Part shown: in pieces, positions 13,538-25,905 of the stretch
How positions within the stretch are numbered: position 1 is the stretch's first letter
How the letters are laid out: each line of letters begins with the position of its first letter
Assembly: GCA_026874595.1 (NCBI GenBank)
Contig: CM049316.1
Coordinates: 14,325,839-14,389,838, forward strand
DNA from: Sipunculus nudus
Taxonomy: Eukaryota > Annelida > Sipuncula > Golfingiida > Sipunculidae
Reading direction: 5' to 3'
Length of the DNA stretch: 64,000 nt
The notes under the pieces: generated by a model
What the model saw: only the letters and a program-made list of their open reading frames with translations
What the model was told of the DNA's origin: nothing
Database searches by the model: none
Translations under genes and position numbers: made by a program

Positions 13538-14915
13538 CCGTAAAATCTCCACTTAAAACCACGGTTTAATCAAGAAATTCAAAATCTTGAAATCAGGTTG
13601 ATTTCCTGAAAGCACTGTGCGGTTTATACTAGAAGGGTTTCCTGAATATCTTCCTGACAGACTTCATTTTGGGGCCAGTGAGTGGGCGATAATATTGCAA
13701 CTTCCGAAGGCCGTTCTTAGCAGCAGTCTCGCATGCATGGGAGCCGTGTGTAAAATTATTATTTACGATTATTTGTTATTTATAAATTAAATATTGCTGA
13801 TTAGTTTTCCTGTGATATATAACTTGTTATAAAATTTTGGTAATTGTCACCAAATAATACGTTTACAACAACCCTGCTGTAACACACAGCGGCCCACTTC
13901 GTTGGGCATGGTCAAGCAAAATGAAATAAAAGCCTACTTTAAACCCATTTGCGGCATTATTTAGCAATGATTATTTGTTTAAAACGTAAAATGAATAAAA
14001 AGTTGACATCATAAAGAGTCACACAATGGCAGACGATCGTTTTAAAATCAAGTTTGAGTGTCGCCAAGTGCTGCTAGGAATATTTTGAACGGCTGTACGC
14101 GGTGGGTGGTAAACAGAACAGCCACCTATTTCGTCCCAGCGTGCCTTGCGTGAACACTGCCTTGACAAAATGGCTCCCCACACGGAAACTTTCTTCAGGA
14201 AAAAAAAAACTTGCTTACCCCGACTGGCCACTTTAATTTTACCTTAAAATCACTCGTTATCAAGCGTCATGTTTCCTATACGTGCGTATCTCGACAAGGT
14301 AACTTCAATTACTTTGATATTTAGTTAAGTTGACCAGCGATGTTTTCAAACGCGCCAGCAAATTGTGACATGGAGCGATGTCAGCGTACGATGTGACGAT
14401 GATAATACCGAAGTAACCGGTATGAAAATGATTTGAATCTTCCGAGTAATTCCAGAAAATGGAATTTTCATAAAAATTTTTTTAGAATTAAAATATACAG
14501 TGACTTGAAGTGGATCAGCAGCATATTTTTTTTCAAAATATAATGACAAATCGGTAGCAAACAAGAATACGGCATGGAATATAAAATCTGTATAAACAGG
14601 CAGAGGTTCATCGGCCCATACGTCTTCCCAAACTTATGCTTGAGTGACCCTGCAAAAAAGTGTTATGATGTGTTTAAATCAAATACCCAAGGAAATTAAA
14701 AGTGGACAGGAATGGCCGAGTCGCAACCTACGCGTGTTCATTTCTAGATGATAGCTTAATTGTATCTTTTGTCAAATCATTCCGTAGCGAAAGTTGGTGC
14801 GGTTTAAAAGGGGGGTTCTTAGTATTTGAGCCCCTCGCGATGTCTCACCTGGAATTTCGGCGAAGTCTGGGTGCGGTTTTAATCGGAAGTGCAGTTTTAA
14901 GTGGAGATTTTACGA
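13538..14915. mobile_element. TA-flanked DNA transposon, long copy (1.38 kb), non-autonomous
   Basis: Terminal inverted repeats CCGTAAAATCTCCACTTAAA ... TTTAAGTGGAGATTTTACG(a). It is flanked by TA on both sides (13536-13537, 14916-14917). The TA belongs to the acttacttg of a satellite unit, and joining the flanks restores a normal unit. TA duplication points to the Tc1/mariner/pogo superfamily. No transposase domain was recognised in its frames (14019-14231 and 14346-14564 on minus, 14702-14941 on plus). A shorter inverted copy lies at 15865-16863. Confidence 0.85.
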
Positions 14916-15864
14916 TACTTGTCTTTGAAGTCTGTTGCTGACAATGCTAAATTGTTTTGAGGTCTGTGCTGATGATATTTTCTTGTGTTTGAAGTCTGTT
15001 GCTGACGATACTTACTTGTGTTTGAGGCCTGTTGCTGACAATACTTACTTGTCTTTGAAGTCTGTTGCTGACAATGCTAAATTGTTTTGAGGTCTGTGCT
15101 GATGATATTTTCTTGTGTTTGAAGTCTGTTGCTGACGATATTTACTTGTGTATCAGGCCTGTTGTTGACAATACTTACTTGTGTTTGAGGTCTGTTGCTG
15201 ACAATACTTACTTGTGTTTGAGGTCTGTTGCTGATGATACTTACTTGTGTTTGAGGCCTGTTGCTGACAATACTTACTTGTGTTTGAGGTCTGTTGCTGA
15301 CGATACTAACTTGTGTTTGAGGTCTGTTGCTGACAATGCTAAATTGTTTTGAGGTCTGTGCTGATGATATTTTCTTGTGTTTGAAGTCTGTTGCTGACGA
15401 TACTTACTTGTGTTTAAGGTCTGTTGCTGACAATACTTACTTGTGTTTGAGGTCTGTTGCTGACAATACTTACTTGTCTTTGAAGTCTGTTGCTGACAAT
15501 GCTAAATTGTTTTGAGGTCTGTGCTGATGATATTTTCTTGTGTTTGAAGTCTGTTGCTGACGATACTTACTTGTGTTTGAGGCCTGTTGCTGACAATACT
15601 TTCTTGTGTTTGAGGTTTGTTGCTGACAATACTTACTTGTGTTTGAGGTCGGTTGCTGACAATGCAAAATTGTTTTGAGGTCTGTGCTGATGATATTTTC
15701 TTGTGTTTGAGGTTTGCTGCTGACGATACTTAATTGTGTTGGAGGACTGTTGCTGATGATACTTACTTGTGTTTGAGGTCTGTTGCTGATGATACTTACT
15801 TGTGTTTGAGGTCTGTTGTTGATGATAATTACTTGTGTTTGAGGCCTGTTGCTGATGATACTTA
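14916..15864. repeat. EDC4: Splice-donor satellite, central block
   Basis: Close to thirty units of 32-34 bp. A variant unit (gctaaattgttttgaggtctgtgctgatgatattttc) recurs at 14945, 15073, 15337, 15500 and 15662, giving a higher-order pattern. On the minus strand normal units read CAACAGACCTCAAACACAA then GTAAGT, identical to the end of EDC4 exon w15 and its donor. Open frames across it are artefacts of a unit length near a multiple of three. Confidence 0.95.
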
Positions 15865-16863
15865 CCGTAAAATCTCCACTTAAAACTGCACTTCCGATTA
15901 AAACCGCACCCAGACTTCGCAGAAATTCCAGGTGAGACATCGCGAGGTGCTCAAATACTAAGAAACCCCCTTTAAAACCGCACCAACTTTCGCTACGGAA
16001 TGATTTGATAAAAGACACAATCAAGCTATCGCGTTGAAAACATCGCTGGTCAACTTAACTAAATATCAAAGTAATTGAAGTTACCTTGTCGAGATACGCA
16101 CGTATAGGAAACACGACGCTTGATAATGAGTGATTTTAAGGTAAAATTAAAGTGGCCAGTCGGGGTAAGCAAGTTTTTTTTTCCTGAAGAAAGTTTCCGT
16201 GTTGGGAGCCATTTTGTCAAGGCAGTGTTCACGCAAGGCACGCTGGGACGAAATAGGTGGCTGTTCTGTTTACCACCCACCGCGTACAGCCGTTCAAAAT
16301 ATTCTTAGCAGAATACTGGGGCGTTTCAGCATACGGCGGCACTCAAACTTGATTTTAAAACGATCGTCTGCCTTTGTGTGACTCCTTCTGATGTCAGCTT
16401 TTTATTCATTTTACGTTTTAAACAAATAATCATAGCTAAATAATGTCGCAAATGGGTTTAAAGTAGGCTTTTTTTTCAATTTTGCTTGACCATGCCCAAC
16501 GAAGTGGGCCGCTGTGTGTTACAGCAGGGTTGTTGTAAACGTATTATTTGGTGACAATTACCAAAATTTTATAACAAGTTATATATCACACGAAAACTAA
16601 TCAGCAATATTTAATTTATAAATAACAAATAATCGTAAATAATACATTTACACATGGCTCCCATGCATGCGAGAATGCTGCTAAGAACGGCCTTCGAAAG
16701 TTGCAATATTATCGCCCACTCACCGGCCCCAAAACGATGTCTGTCAGGAAGATATTCAGGAAACCCTTCTAGTATAAACCGCACAGTGCTTTCAGGAAAT
16801 CAACCTGATTTTAAGATTTTGAATTTCTTGATTAAACCGCGGTTTTAAGTGGAGATTTTACGG
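15865..16863. mobile_element. TA-flanked DNA transposon, short inverted copy (1.0 kb)
   Basis: It has the same CCGTAAAATC ends as the copy at 13538 but the interior runs in the opposite direction. For example gcatgcatgggagcc at 13729 corresponds to ggctcccatgcatgc at 16655. It also sits in the TA of a satellite unit (15863-15864, 16864-16865). Relative to the long copy it lacks about 375 bp. The deletion joins two ACGCG motifs that are separate in the long copy (near 14350 and 14729), suggesting a microhomology-mediated deletion. Confidence 0.85.
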
Positions 16864-17183
16864 TACTTGTGTTTGAGGCCTGATGCTGACAATACTTACT
16901 TGTCTTTGAAGTCTGTTGCTGACGATACTTATTTGTGTTTGAGGTCTGTTGCTGACAATGCTAAATTGTTTTGAGGTCTGTGCTGATGATATTTTCTTGT
17001 GTTTGAGGTTTGTTGCTGACGATGCTTACTTGTGTTGGAGGTCTGCTGCAGACAATACTTATTTGTGTTTGAGGTCTGTTGCTGACAATACTTACTTGTG
17101 TTTGAGGTCTGTTGCTGATGATACTTACTTGTGTTGGAGGTCTGTTGCTGATGATACTTACTTGTGTTTGAGGTCTGTTGCTG
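16864..17183. repeat. EDC4: Splice-donor satellite, block adjoining the exon
   Basis: About nine units running without a break into the end of exon w15. The last unit (17156-17183) is the real exon-intron junction: its ttgtgtttgaggtctgttgctg is the terminal 22 bp of coding sequence and its acttac is the functional donor. This fixes the origin of the array. Confidence 0.92.
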
Positions 17184-17325
17184 TGACCAGGTCTGCTGAC
17201 AGCTGTTGTATCAGGGACAGCAGGACAGGCTGCTGCAGTGGACAGGGCACCTGGTTGAAGACTTGGGCAGGATCCACATTCTCACAAACAAATATAACCA
17301 GTTCCAGGTTAGCTGCTGACAAGGC
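17162..17325 (-). CDS. EDC4: EDC4 penultimate exon w15, conserved C-terminal helices
   Basis: The acceptor is ttttttcag and the donor is CACAA|GTAAGT. It encodes ALSAANLELVIFVCENVDPA, then QVFNQVPCPLQQPVLLSLIQ and QLSADLVTATDLKH, matching the vertebrate ADLNLVLYVCETVDPAQVF block closely. The C-terminal region of EDC4 is the part reported to support P-body localisation and self-association. The last 22 bases of this exon, with the donor, are the seed of the satellite that fills the next intron. The real donor is the first of a long row of copies. Confidence 0.97.
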
Positions 17326-18826
17326 CTGAAAAAACACAAATGTTGACACTGTTACAACACCAAGTTAAGCAGTAATATCATTAGAGGTGTAGTGATACAC
17401 TGGTATAATGTGGTACAGAGTAAATCACTGTAGCGATATCAGTATCACCATTATTAACAGTAAGCATTGTTTTTCCCTTTTTCTCATGTCTGAATATGTT
17501 GCAACTTATAATCAGCCTCAATTTTAATTTATATTCAAATAAATACATTCAGATCTAACACAAAGGACTGACATCTTGATTTCAGCTAGCTTTTTATTTC
17601 CCATGAATCACAGATACGCCTCTTGATGACCCATGTAAAGCAGGACTCGCACAGTGCATGTTTTTAACCCATATTTCCTGTGCTATGATATGCTATGTGC
17701 TTGTACAATCTGATGCTAAAATCATAATGAATAACAGTAAAGGACAACATGATTCCCTGTGACTGTTTGTGACTGACATTTGTTCAAATGGTGTCTGTAT
17801 CAGAAATCAAATTTTCAATATACACCACATTTTCATAATTTTTCAAAATTTTAAGATAATTGTTCTAGCTTTTGATGCATAAACATATCTTGACCTGAAG
17901 TTTAAAACAATCTTTATGATAATATCTATCTGCTGTTGCTTTTATATCTTATCTGAATAAATAAGATCAGACCTACTGCTCCCATGAAGCACATATGGCA
18001 CACCAAATCACAAGTGTTTTGAAGGCAAGGATGTTTGAAGAGCAAGATTTCAAGGAAAGTAGTTTTGGAGACCCCCCCCCCCCCCCCCCCGGTTAAATTT
18101 AATGTAAATATAATGAGTGTCAGAATATGTAAGACTTAAAGATTACAGCTGTGTTTCCATGTAAGCATATGCATGGAAATCACTCACAATTTTGTAACTG
18201 TGTTGTACCCGTCAGTGTCCGTCCACATATTAGCATATGTGCGTATATGCATGAAAATAGCCACAGTGGAGATAATTATGCATATGGTCTGTGTGAACTA
18301 CGAGTTTCCTGTTAAAATGACAGCTTTCCAGCTTTTTTCTTGTGGTGGGAAGATCTGATCACTTCTTGCTGTTCAGGCAAATATGCACATATGCAAACAT
18401 GAATTCATATGTATTTGTGTAGATCGAGAGAAGTGGACATCTTCACACACAAATACATAATGTTTTCATTCACTTGATTTCTTTTCCCCTTTTTGCTATA
18501 GTTATATCTTAATATGCAGTAGTCTCTGTTTTTATGTATACTGATTGTGTTCGTCCATGCATGATATGAATTTTATTTTTTTACGTATATCATATAAGTA
18601 ATACATGTATGTTGTATTCAGTCATGTTTTGTACTGTTTTATAGTGCTTAACAGTGAATTCTGGTATATTTTAGTTAATCTTATTAAAGTAATAAATATT
18701 TTCTTTTTATATTTATGCAGACAAAATGTTATTTCCAAGCTTAGGATTAATAAAGTACATTTTATCCTATCTCAATATTCACGTATGTTTGCATATACAC
18801 AAATATAGAGACACATATGAACTGAC
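17326..18826. other. EDC4 intron, nothing recognised apart from a poly-C run
   Basis: AT-rich intron between exons w14 and w15. There is a C19 run at 18072-18090. Several short atatgcatat/gcatatgtgcg patches occur around 18160-18420. Confidence 0.5.
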
Positions 18827-19064
18827 CTGCTGGAAAGCAGTGTTAAGCTGTCCCTGTCTGAGAAGCTGTAACAGCTGATTCTGCTGAATCTCCCGGGAGT
18901 CTGTCAGCCCAGCCATGTGTACCGGCGTTGCTGCTGGCGTCAGAGCGCTGGCTCTCACTGCATTCATCAGACTGTCACTGATACTCGTCTGCTGTTCTTT
19001 CATGGCTGTTGCCAGCTCATCCTTAACAATGTCCCGTATGTTGGTACTCATGCTGTCCTGTACA
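18827..19064 (-). CDS. EDC4: EDC4 exon w14, start of the conserved C-terminal domain
   Basis: The acceptor is tgattacag and the donor is CAG|GTCAGT. It encodes VQDSMSTNIRDIVKDELATA, MKEQQTSISDSLMNAVRASA, then LLQLLRQGQLNTAFQQ. The last block matches the vertebrate LLQQGHLNQAFQQ. The first base completes Ser AG|T and the exon ends in phase 0. A closer acceptor (tgtacag|GAC) breaks the frame and is rejected. Confidence 0.96.
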
Positions 19065-19786
19065 CTGTAATCATACAACCATCATATTATTATAACAAAC
19101 ATACTGTACATTCAATCTTTAAAGTTTAGCTCAGCAGAATATATTTAAGTACAGTATGTCATAAAACCACTCGGACTGGCAAAATGTGGTTTTATTGGAC
19201 AGGTGGTCTTATTAGACAGGTGGATTATGACCAATGTGTATACTTTCAGTTCAGTCAAGGGTTGATCTTGATAAATAGGTTGTCTTATTGGACAGATGGT
19301 CTTCTGGACAGGATGCCCTGTATTTTAGCAAATCTTCAACAGTAGTTTGAATATCAAGAATTGATTACATTTTGGAATTACTGCACACATGAAACAAAAC
19401 CAGGAAAGTAATTTTTTTTATTTTAGCAAGCTTGCTTATCCCCTTAGCCAAATATTAATATTTTGTTTGCAATTCAATAATCTACATTGTGTGATACATG
19501 GCATCAAACAAAATAAAAAGCCATCACATTTCAACTGCAGCATAATGTGTGGTTCAGTAAACATGAAACCCTCTGCTGGATGATAACAGCAGTGCATGTA
19601 TAATCCAGCGCTGTTAGTGTTACATTACACTGGACAGAGCTTGTGTACTCCTACACAGTAAATATAGTATATAACAACAGTTCAGATAACAACACAGCAA
19701 CTATCTCGAGTTAATAAAATTTAACTGAGATGCAAAATTCTCAACTGATCATTCTAGAGCAGTAAGGGCCATCACTGCTGTATTAC

Positions 19787-19973
19787 CTGCTCATGTAACT
19801 TTGTACGCGTGTATCAAGCTCGTGTTTGACAGTATTTACGATGTCGGACTGGATCTGCTCCGAGGAGTGTTTGAACTGATCCACCAGGTGGCACATTTGT
19901 TGCACGATTGGATCTCGAGATTCGTCTTGTCTCCGTCTGATCTGTTCTAAATGATTCTCTAGTTGCTGTACAT
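19787..19973 (-). CDS. EDC4: EDC4 exon w13, helical C-terminal region
   Basis: The acceptor is ctttgtag and the donor is AG|GTAATA. It encodes VQQLENHLEQIRRRQDESRD, then PIVQQMCHLVDQFKHSSEQI and QSDIVNTVKHELDTRVQSYM. It aligns with the vertebrate segment YTQQLESHL and what follows. The split Tyr codon T|AT falls exactly at the junction. It leaves in phase 2. Confidence 0.95.
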
Positions 19974-20990
19974 CTACAAAGAGATAGAGAGCTGAATCAA
20001 GGAATTACTTCAATACAGTGACATGTACCTTTGTACACACTGATGCAGAATGCCACTGTAACCAAAACAATGTACATATAACTGTCAATGTGAACAAAAT
20101 TAACTGTCAGTATAATACCAACTATATACAAAACAAACAGTTAAAATGCTGCTGACAGAGCCAGTCATGAACTTGAAGCAGGAAACGAAGTAGAACCTTT
20201 CTTTATGCTTACACTCTATTTAGTTTTAGCTTTGTTATCTAGAGATAACTCCCCTACATACAGCCTAGAAGTAAGCTCTTCAGTAAACATTCAAAGAAGT
20301 ATGCAAAAATTTTAAATGCTTTTTCACATTAAATGGCATATTCCCATAGATTTACAGATTCATCAATAGAATATTATATATACAAGATCTTTCCAAACAT
20401 CTTGTACAGCCTGTAAGGTTGAGATTCTTTTTTAAATTTTCTCACAGGTGGCAACTGCCTCAGTTTTTTAAATACTATTTTAACCAGGTATTTACATCTG
20501 CAGAATTCAATTTTGGTATTAGAATATGTGACAAGAGTAGCAGTCCAACTACGCCCAGTAACTACTGACAGGTGTGGTTCTGGGTGTGTGCTCTTCTTAT
20601 TTGCTGGGTTGTATCACTAGGGAATCCCTGAAATTTAACTCATTTGTGAGTAAAACATAGCTGTGGGGCACTATCTTCCTTTAATACCAGCAGAGCACTT
20701 ATGTTGGGTGAGGCTGACAGTGAAAAATCTTACTGCTCCCCTGGCCGAGATTCATACTCATAATATTGCAGGTTTGAGTCCTATTACTCCTAAACTGCAG
20801 AAGCCAGTTGAAGTCAGAATTCCTAACTAACACCACTTATTGGTACAGTTCAAGTGATAAGCTGCACCGAAAGAAAAATTTCCTATCCTAATCCATTTCC
20901 TTTACATGTTAATGAGAAAACTCTAGCAATATTTATATTTAAATACCACAATTTTTGCTGTAACTATATCATTTCTGCTGCTACTGGAAT
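19974..20990. other. EDC4 intron, nothing recognised
   Basis: Left end of the large intron between exons w12 and w13. No frame, repeat unit or inverted-repeat end is recognised here. Confidence 0.4.
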
Positions 20991-22219
20991 ACAGCCTAAT
21001 AGTAACAAGTGACCCATGGGTCATGACGCTCAGCTGACTGGGAAGAGATTTGCAAAAGGAAATTTTATCATCTGAATGGTAGTATATACCCATTCAACTG
21101 AAGCATCAAACAGATTAACCAATAGACCAAGATTGTGTCTGTATTTATATATATATCAAAAATAGAGAAAAAATATGTAAACTTTAAAAAATATACAGGT
21201 GGCTCCACCAGTCTGCAGAAACTAATAAAAACACTTAATGGTCAATATCCATGCAATGAATCATGGTGATCTCTGCATTAGTTGTTCAGATACTTCAGCT
21301 TTTGTATCAAATTTTCCATTATTCTGAGGGATACTTTGGAGTCCTATAGCTTAAAGGATATGGGAAACAGAGACCTAATTTCAGGTTTCCATTGATGCTT
21401 TTCATGGGCCTCCTTGCATGACAAGAATGAAGATTCTAGGTCCATTTGTTACAATTTGTGCCACTTAACAGATGACAGTACCCTTAAAGGTCTCAAAAAT
21501 AGAGGAAAAATTCGAAAAATTGAATAAAATATGTGGCACCACCAGTCTAGAGAAACTGATGAAACACTCCATAATCAATATCCATGAATAGAATCATGGT
21601 GATCTCTGCATTAGTTGTTCAGATACTTCAGCTTTTGTATCAAATTGTCCATTATTCTGAGGGATACTTCGGAGTCCTATAGCTTAAAGGATATGGGAAA
21701 CAGAGATCTAATTTCAGGTTCCGATAGATACTTTTCATGGGTCTCCCTGTGCGTCAAGAATGAAGATTCTAAGTCCAGTTGTTAGGATTTGTGCCCTGTT
21801 AACAGATGTTCACATTTTTAAAGGTCTCAAAAATAGAGAAAACAATTCGTAAACAAGCCAACTGTACTGAGCTTTCATAAATGATGGTCATATTTATAAA
21901 GAAATCTTTGACCCAATGCAAGATTACATTAATATGCATCCCACTGCATTCACTTTAATAGTTCTTGAGATAATATGTTCTAAAGGAATTTAAAGATGGC
22001 TTCCTGGTGGCCATATTGGATTTCTGACAGGATGGAAATTGAACAACAAACATCCTCTAAAAGGGACCAAACATCATAAAAAATCACAGAAACTGCCCTG
22101 GCAAAAGGATTTCTAAAATGGCTACCTGGCAGACATGATGGTTTTCTGATAAGTCTGACATTTGATATCACACATCCTCCAATAAGACACTAATCTTGTA
22201 GCAATTGCTCCAAAGAATG
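20991..22219. repeat. Dispersed repeat headed by GACCCATGGGTC, with a ~355-bp internal duplication
   Basis: It opens with taacaagtgacccatgggtc and acgctcagctgac. Two units (about 21160-21500 and 21515-21850) share ccaccagtctrsagaaact, gcattagttgttcagatact and gggatacttyggagtcctat. It is interrupted at 22220 by a hAT-like element and resumes at 24174. Confidence 0.75.
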
Positions 22220-24168
22220 CAGGGCTTCCGCCAGGAGGGTAAATGGGTAAAATTACGTACCCAAATAAATTGTTAGGGTAAATGGGTAAAATTACGTACC
22301 CAAATAAATTGTTAGGGTAAAGATACGTACCCAAAAAAATGGTCTCAGAATAACCTTTTTGTATAAAGCAATATTTAACATAATGAAGGAAAAATACAAC
22401 GTCAATGAACTTTTTTATCTGAAGTATATTCTTAAATATAAACCGCTGCTGATAGTTGTACTATAGCATCTATATCACTTGCGTGTCACGGCTCACGCGG
22501 TAGCCTAGTCCTGACTCTAAAATGAGTGAGTCGGCCGTTGTATGCATGACTGTAGCGTGTGTATAAGGAATATCAATTCCGGACCACGACAGGTCCTGAA
22601 AAACGCACTGTGTGTAAGCCTAAAATATCTACAGGTCCCATGACTAGCGGCAGTCCTGGTATGATTCAGTCAAAATCAAGATTAAATTCAGGGTTTCTGT
22701 AAACGGACATTTCTCCCTGATCGATCGAAGATGTTTATTTCCCCCATGCCTCCTCTGAACCTTGGGAGAAAAAGTGTTGGTTTACCCAGATTATTCCCAA
22801 GTTTATCATGTCAGATATGAATGTACCGAGTTGGTGAGAGTTGCGGTTCTGCCAATAGTTCCACCTCATTATGTGTCATTTAGCCTATGGCTTCCGCGGG
22901 GGCAGCCCTGATACGACTTTCTCAAGTTCAAGATAAAATTTAAACGACTTCAAGAACGAAACAAAGGGGAGAAGAGTCCGTAAAATAGAGAAAAATGTAT
23001 ATGCGTTTTTGTTTTCATGGCTTCTCGTCAGTTATTTTGAAAAAGGTAATTGGAAAACCGTGTCAATGTACACAATATCGTGATATTGCAAGTCGGCTGA
23101 CAGCCACCCCGCAATATTAATTATAATTACATCGTATTGTGATCACGCGAGAAGTGTCAATCACATAATACCAAAGTATAAGTGAAGAATATAAGGGTCA
23201 TACACATCAAGAGTAGAGAATAAGCTTCCGTTTTGGAGGGTGTGACGTGTTGCGCAACTTGCAGTTACACCGCGAGATTCTGTTTCATGCACCTGCGGAC
23301 ATCGTCGGCCTCCATCCCTGACAAATTGGCCATCCCACGTGAACTTACCGACACAGTTCTGAATATTGAAAATGAATGTGAGAGGGTGCAGAAGATCACG
23401 TACTGACGATCTCTGTTTAGATTTCGTATTTGTATAAGCAATGTTTTATACACTATATGCAATTTTAAATTGTTTTCATTTTATGAGTATGGCATGATTA
23501 TATTAAATACTCTGGCCGGGAGCGATTTTATTCGGTCGTGTTTTTCACTGACAAAAATCCCGCTTCGACTGTGGCAGCTAATTGCACTCTCTGTACTTGT
23601 TCGACTCAATATACAAATTTCACGCCGCTTCACAATTCCCCGCGTGGTATTATGCAAAGTCTCGCACTGGAGGGGCACCGCGCAACAGCACATACATGTT
23701 AATTAAGCCAAGACGTTTAAAGTTAGTACATGAAGACTGATTTTTTTCTGATCAAAATATATAAGCCATTGATACTGGTGCAACGAAATGAGCGCGCGAG
23801 ATCAGTTGTGCAACGGATTACAACTCCAGCAATAATATGACTGATATCTCAATAGCACTGATACCTGACCGCCGCGCCTCGTCTGTCCATGATGCTTTTA
23901 CTTTTTAGCTATTTAAGTTCATATCGCTTGCAAGTCATGACCATCAATGAAATGAATCACCAACTGTCAAAATGGTATTCATGAAGAAAATCAAATTCGT
24001 CTCTAACTGATTAAATTAGCGCTCAGGCATCACCAAAACACGCCATTTTCGGGTCTGAAATTCAAAATTTTTTCACACCGTGGAAGGGGGGAATCCCCCC
24101 TCCCACACCCACCCCCTCACGTGCTCACCACTCCGTGGTGAGCAAATTTTTTTCTGCCGGAAACCCTG
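22220..24168. mobile_element. hAT-like non-autonomous DNA transposon
   Basis: The ends are CAGGGCTTCCGCC and GGCGGAAACCCTG-like (gccggaaaccctg on plus), imperfect inverted repeats beginning CAGGG as in many hAT elements. The flanks share GAATG directly at both sides (22215-22219, 24169-24173), a 5-bp target duplication. Most hATs make 8 bp; some hAT groups make 5-6. Inside the left end lies a doubled palindromic unit (gggtaaaattacgtaccc, 22240-22335). No transposase frame is recognised. Confidence 0.65.
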
Positions 24169-24779
24169 GAATGTAACAGTTAAGAATGTCAAAAACAATT
24201 CAAAAGCATGATCAGGTTTAAGAGCTCTCATATCAGATTTATGAACATGCAAATGTAAAAAGTGCAAGTCCAATTTGTTTTAATTATCAGCTTGCTATTC
24301 AATGGGGTCAGCAGGGTAGGTAATCTGCAAAACCTAAAAGAAAAGAAATGCAGAAAGCATCACTAAGAGTCTTGTAATCAAATTAAGCCATCCTAAATCC
24401 AGCTACAGACCCACATATTATTAGAACAAACACTTGCTGGTTTATCTGATGACTTGTATAATAATATTCAGATATCTAGAAAACTAAGTTTATTGCTATG
24501 ATTCCATGATATAAACTGCAAAATGTTCCCATCATTTTATGAATCAGTAGCTAAACCTTAACACTTTAACTCTCATAGTCTTAATGCCTGGCCAAAGCAT
24601 TCCGGCAACAGTGTTTTTGTTATGCACTAATGATATATCCTTATCACTCCATGAGCTGATACAAAAGGGAGTCATATATTACAAGTGTCACTGACAATTA
24701 TGGGCACACAGTGAGATGTACCAGTTGTGAGTGCCATGGTTATATATACAAGAAAACAAGAAAAATAGAGATGGTCTAC

Positions 24780-25885
24780 AAAATAAGTTATTGTGAAAAT
24801 CCCTGACCTATGACCTTGGCCTTTTGCCAACATATCAACTGGATTCTTTCTAAATGATGGGTAACTACTAACCACTTACATCTGGCCGGGTGTAATTACT
24901 TGGCAACCAATGAGTGAATAACTTAGACCTGCAACCTTTAACCTCCTGACCAGCTGACCTCAAAATCAATTAGTTATTTCTTCATGCAAAAAGACCCATA
25001 AATATGAAGTTTGAATCACATTCAGTGATGCATAGATGTGGCATATGTGAAAGACTGAAGGTTTGGGTTGAACAGTTTCACTTGAAATATGTTCACAAGC
25101 ATTTAGAACAATATTGTGACCTTCACCTTTGACCTTTTGAACTCAACATCAATAGGCTTCTTCCCCTATTGGTAGGTAAGCCATATATGACAGATGGAAA
25201 GTATAGATTGAAAAGTTTGCCTGAAAATGACTCCACGCAAGAAGAGGGTGCTGTGAACTTGACCTTTGACCTCAAAATCAACAGGTTTTTTCCCCTGTTA
25301 GCAGAGAAGCGATATCAGTGCTGAAAGGTTTGGAATGAAAGGTCTAGCTTGAAATGTGTCCACAACCTTTTCAAAGAAGTGGATCCTGTGACCCTGACCT
25401 TTGACCTTGTGACCTCAACATCTATAGGATTCTTCTCCCACTTAGTAGGTGAGCTATATGTGAAAGATCAAAGAATTGGGATGAAAGGTTTGGCTTTAAA
25501 TGCATCCACAGGCTTTTCAAAGAAGTTGGTTCTGTGACCTTGACCTTTGGACCTCAAAATGATTATGGTTCTTCCCCTGTTGGTAGGTGAGCTGTATGTG
25601 AAAGATGGAAGGTTTGGGATGAAAATTTTGGCTAAAAGATTTATTTCTAGGGGGTGCAAACACACCCCATAACTTCGAGAATATAGGTCGCATTGACCTA
25701 ATTTCAGGTTTGCAAGGAGATCTTTTTAGAACCTCTAAGACTGCATAGGGTTCATGGCCCTAGCCCCTACGGTTACGATTTGTGCCCTGCTAATAGACGG
25801 ACGGCCGGACGGACAGACGGAAGGACAATGGACAAAGACCCATCGCTATAGCCCAGCATGACTGAAAGTCAGCTGAGCTATAAAT
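24780..25885. repeat. ~125-bp repeat array with TGACCTTTGACC motifs and GGACGGAC tail
   Basis: Degenerate units carry gtgaccttgacctttgacctcaa (near 25120, 25255, 25385 and 25535), aggtgagctatatgtgaaaga and gggatgaaaggtttggct. The array ends in gacggacggccggacggacagac and cagctgagctataaa, just left of EDC4 exon w12. It is related to the array inside the Helitron-like element at 52632-55234, but I could not find Helitron ends here. Confidence 0.75.
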
Positions 25886-25905
25886 GAATCAGATTATCTG
25901 CTCAC

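Noticed and set aside
15065-16024. Long open frames with repeating peptides (LCLRSVADNTY and the reverse-strand QTQVSIISNRP type)
   Set aside because: They are translations of the 33-bp satellite; the unit length is a multiple of three, so stops are avoided without selection. There is no start context or homology.
14916-17161. CRISPR-like array
   Set aside because: Units are contiguous, with no unique spacers, in a eukaryotic intron, and they derive from the adjacent exon.
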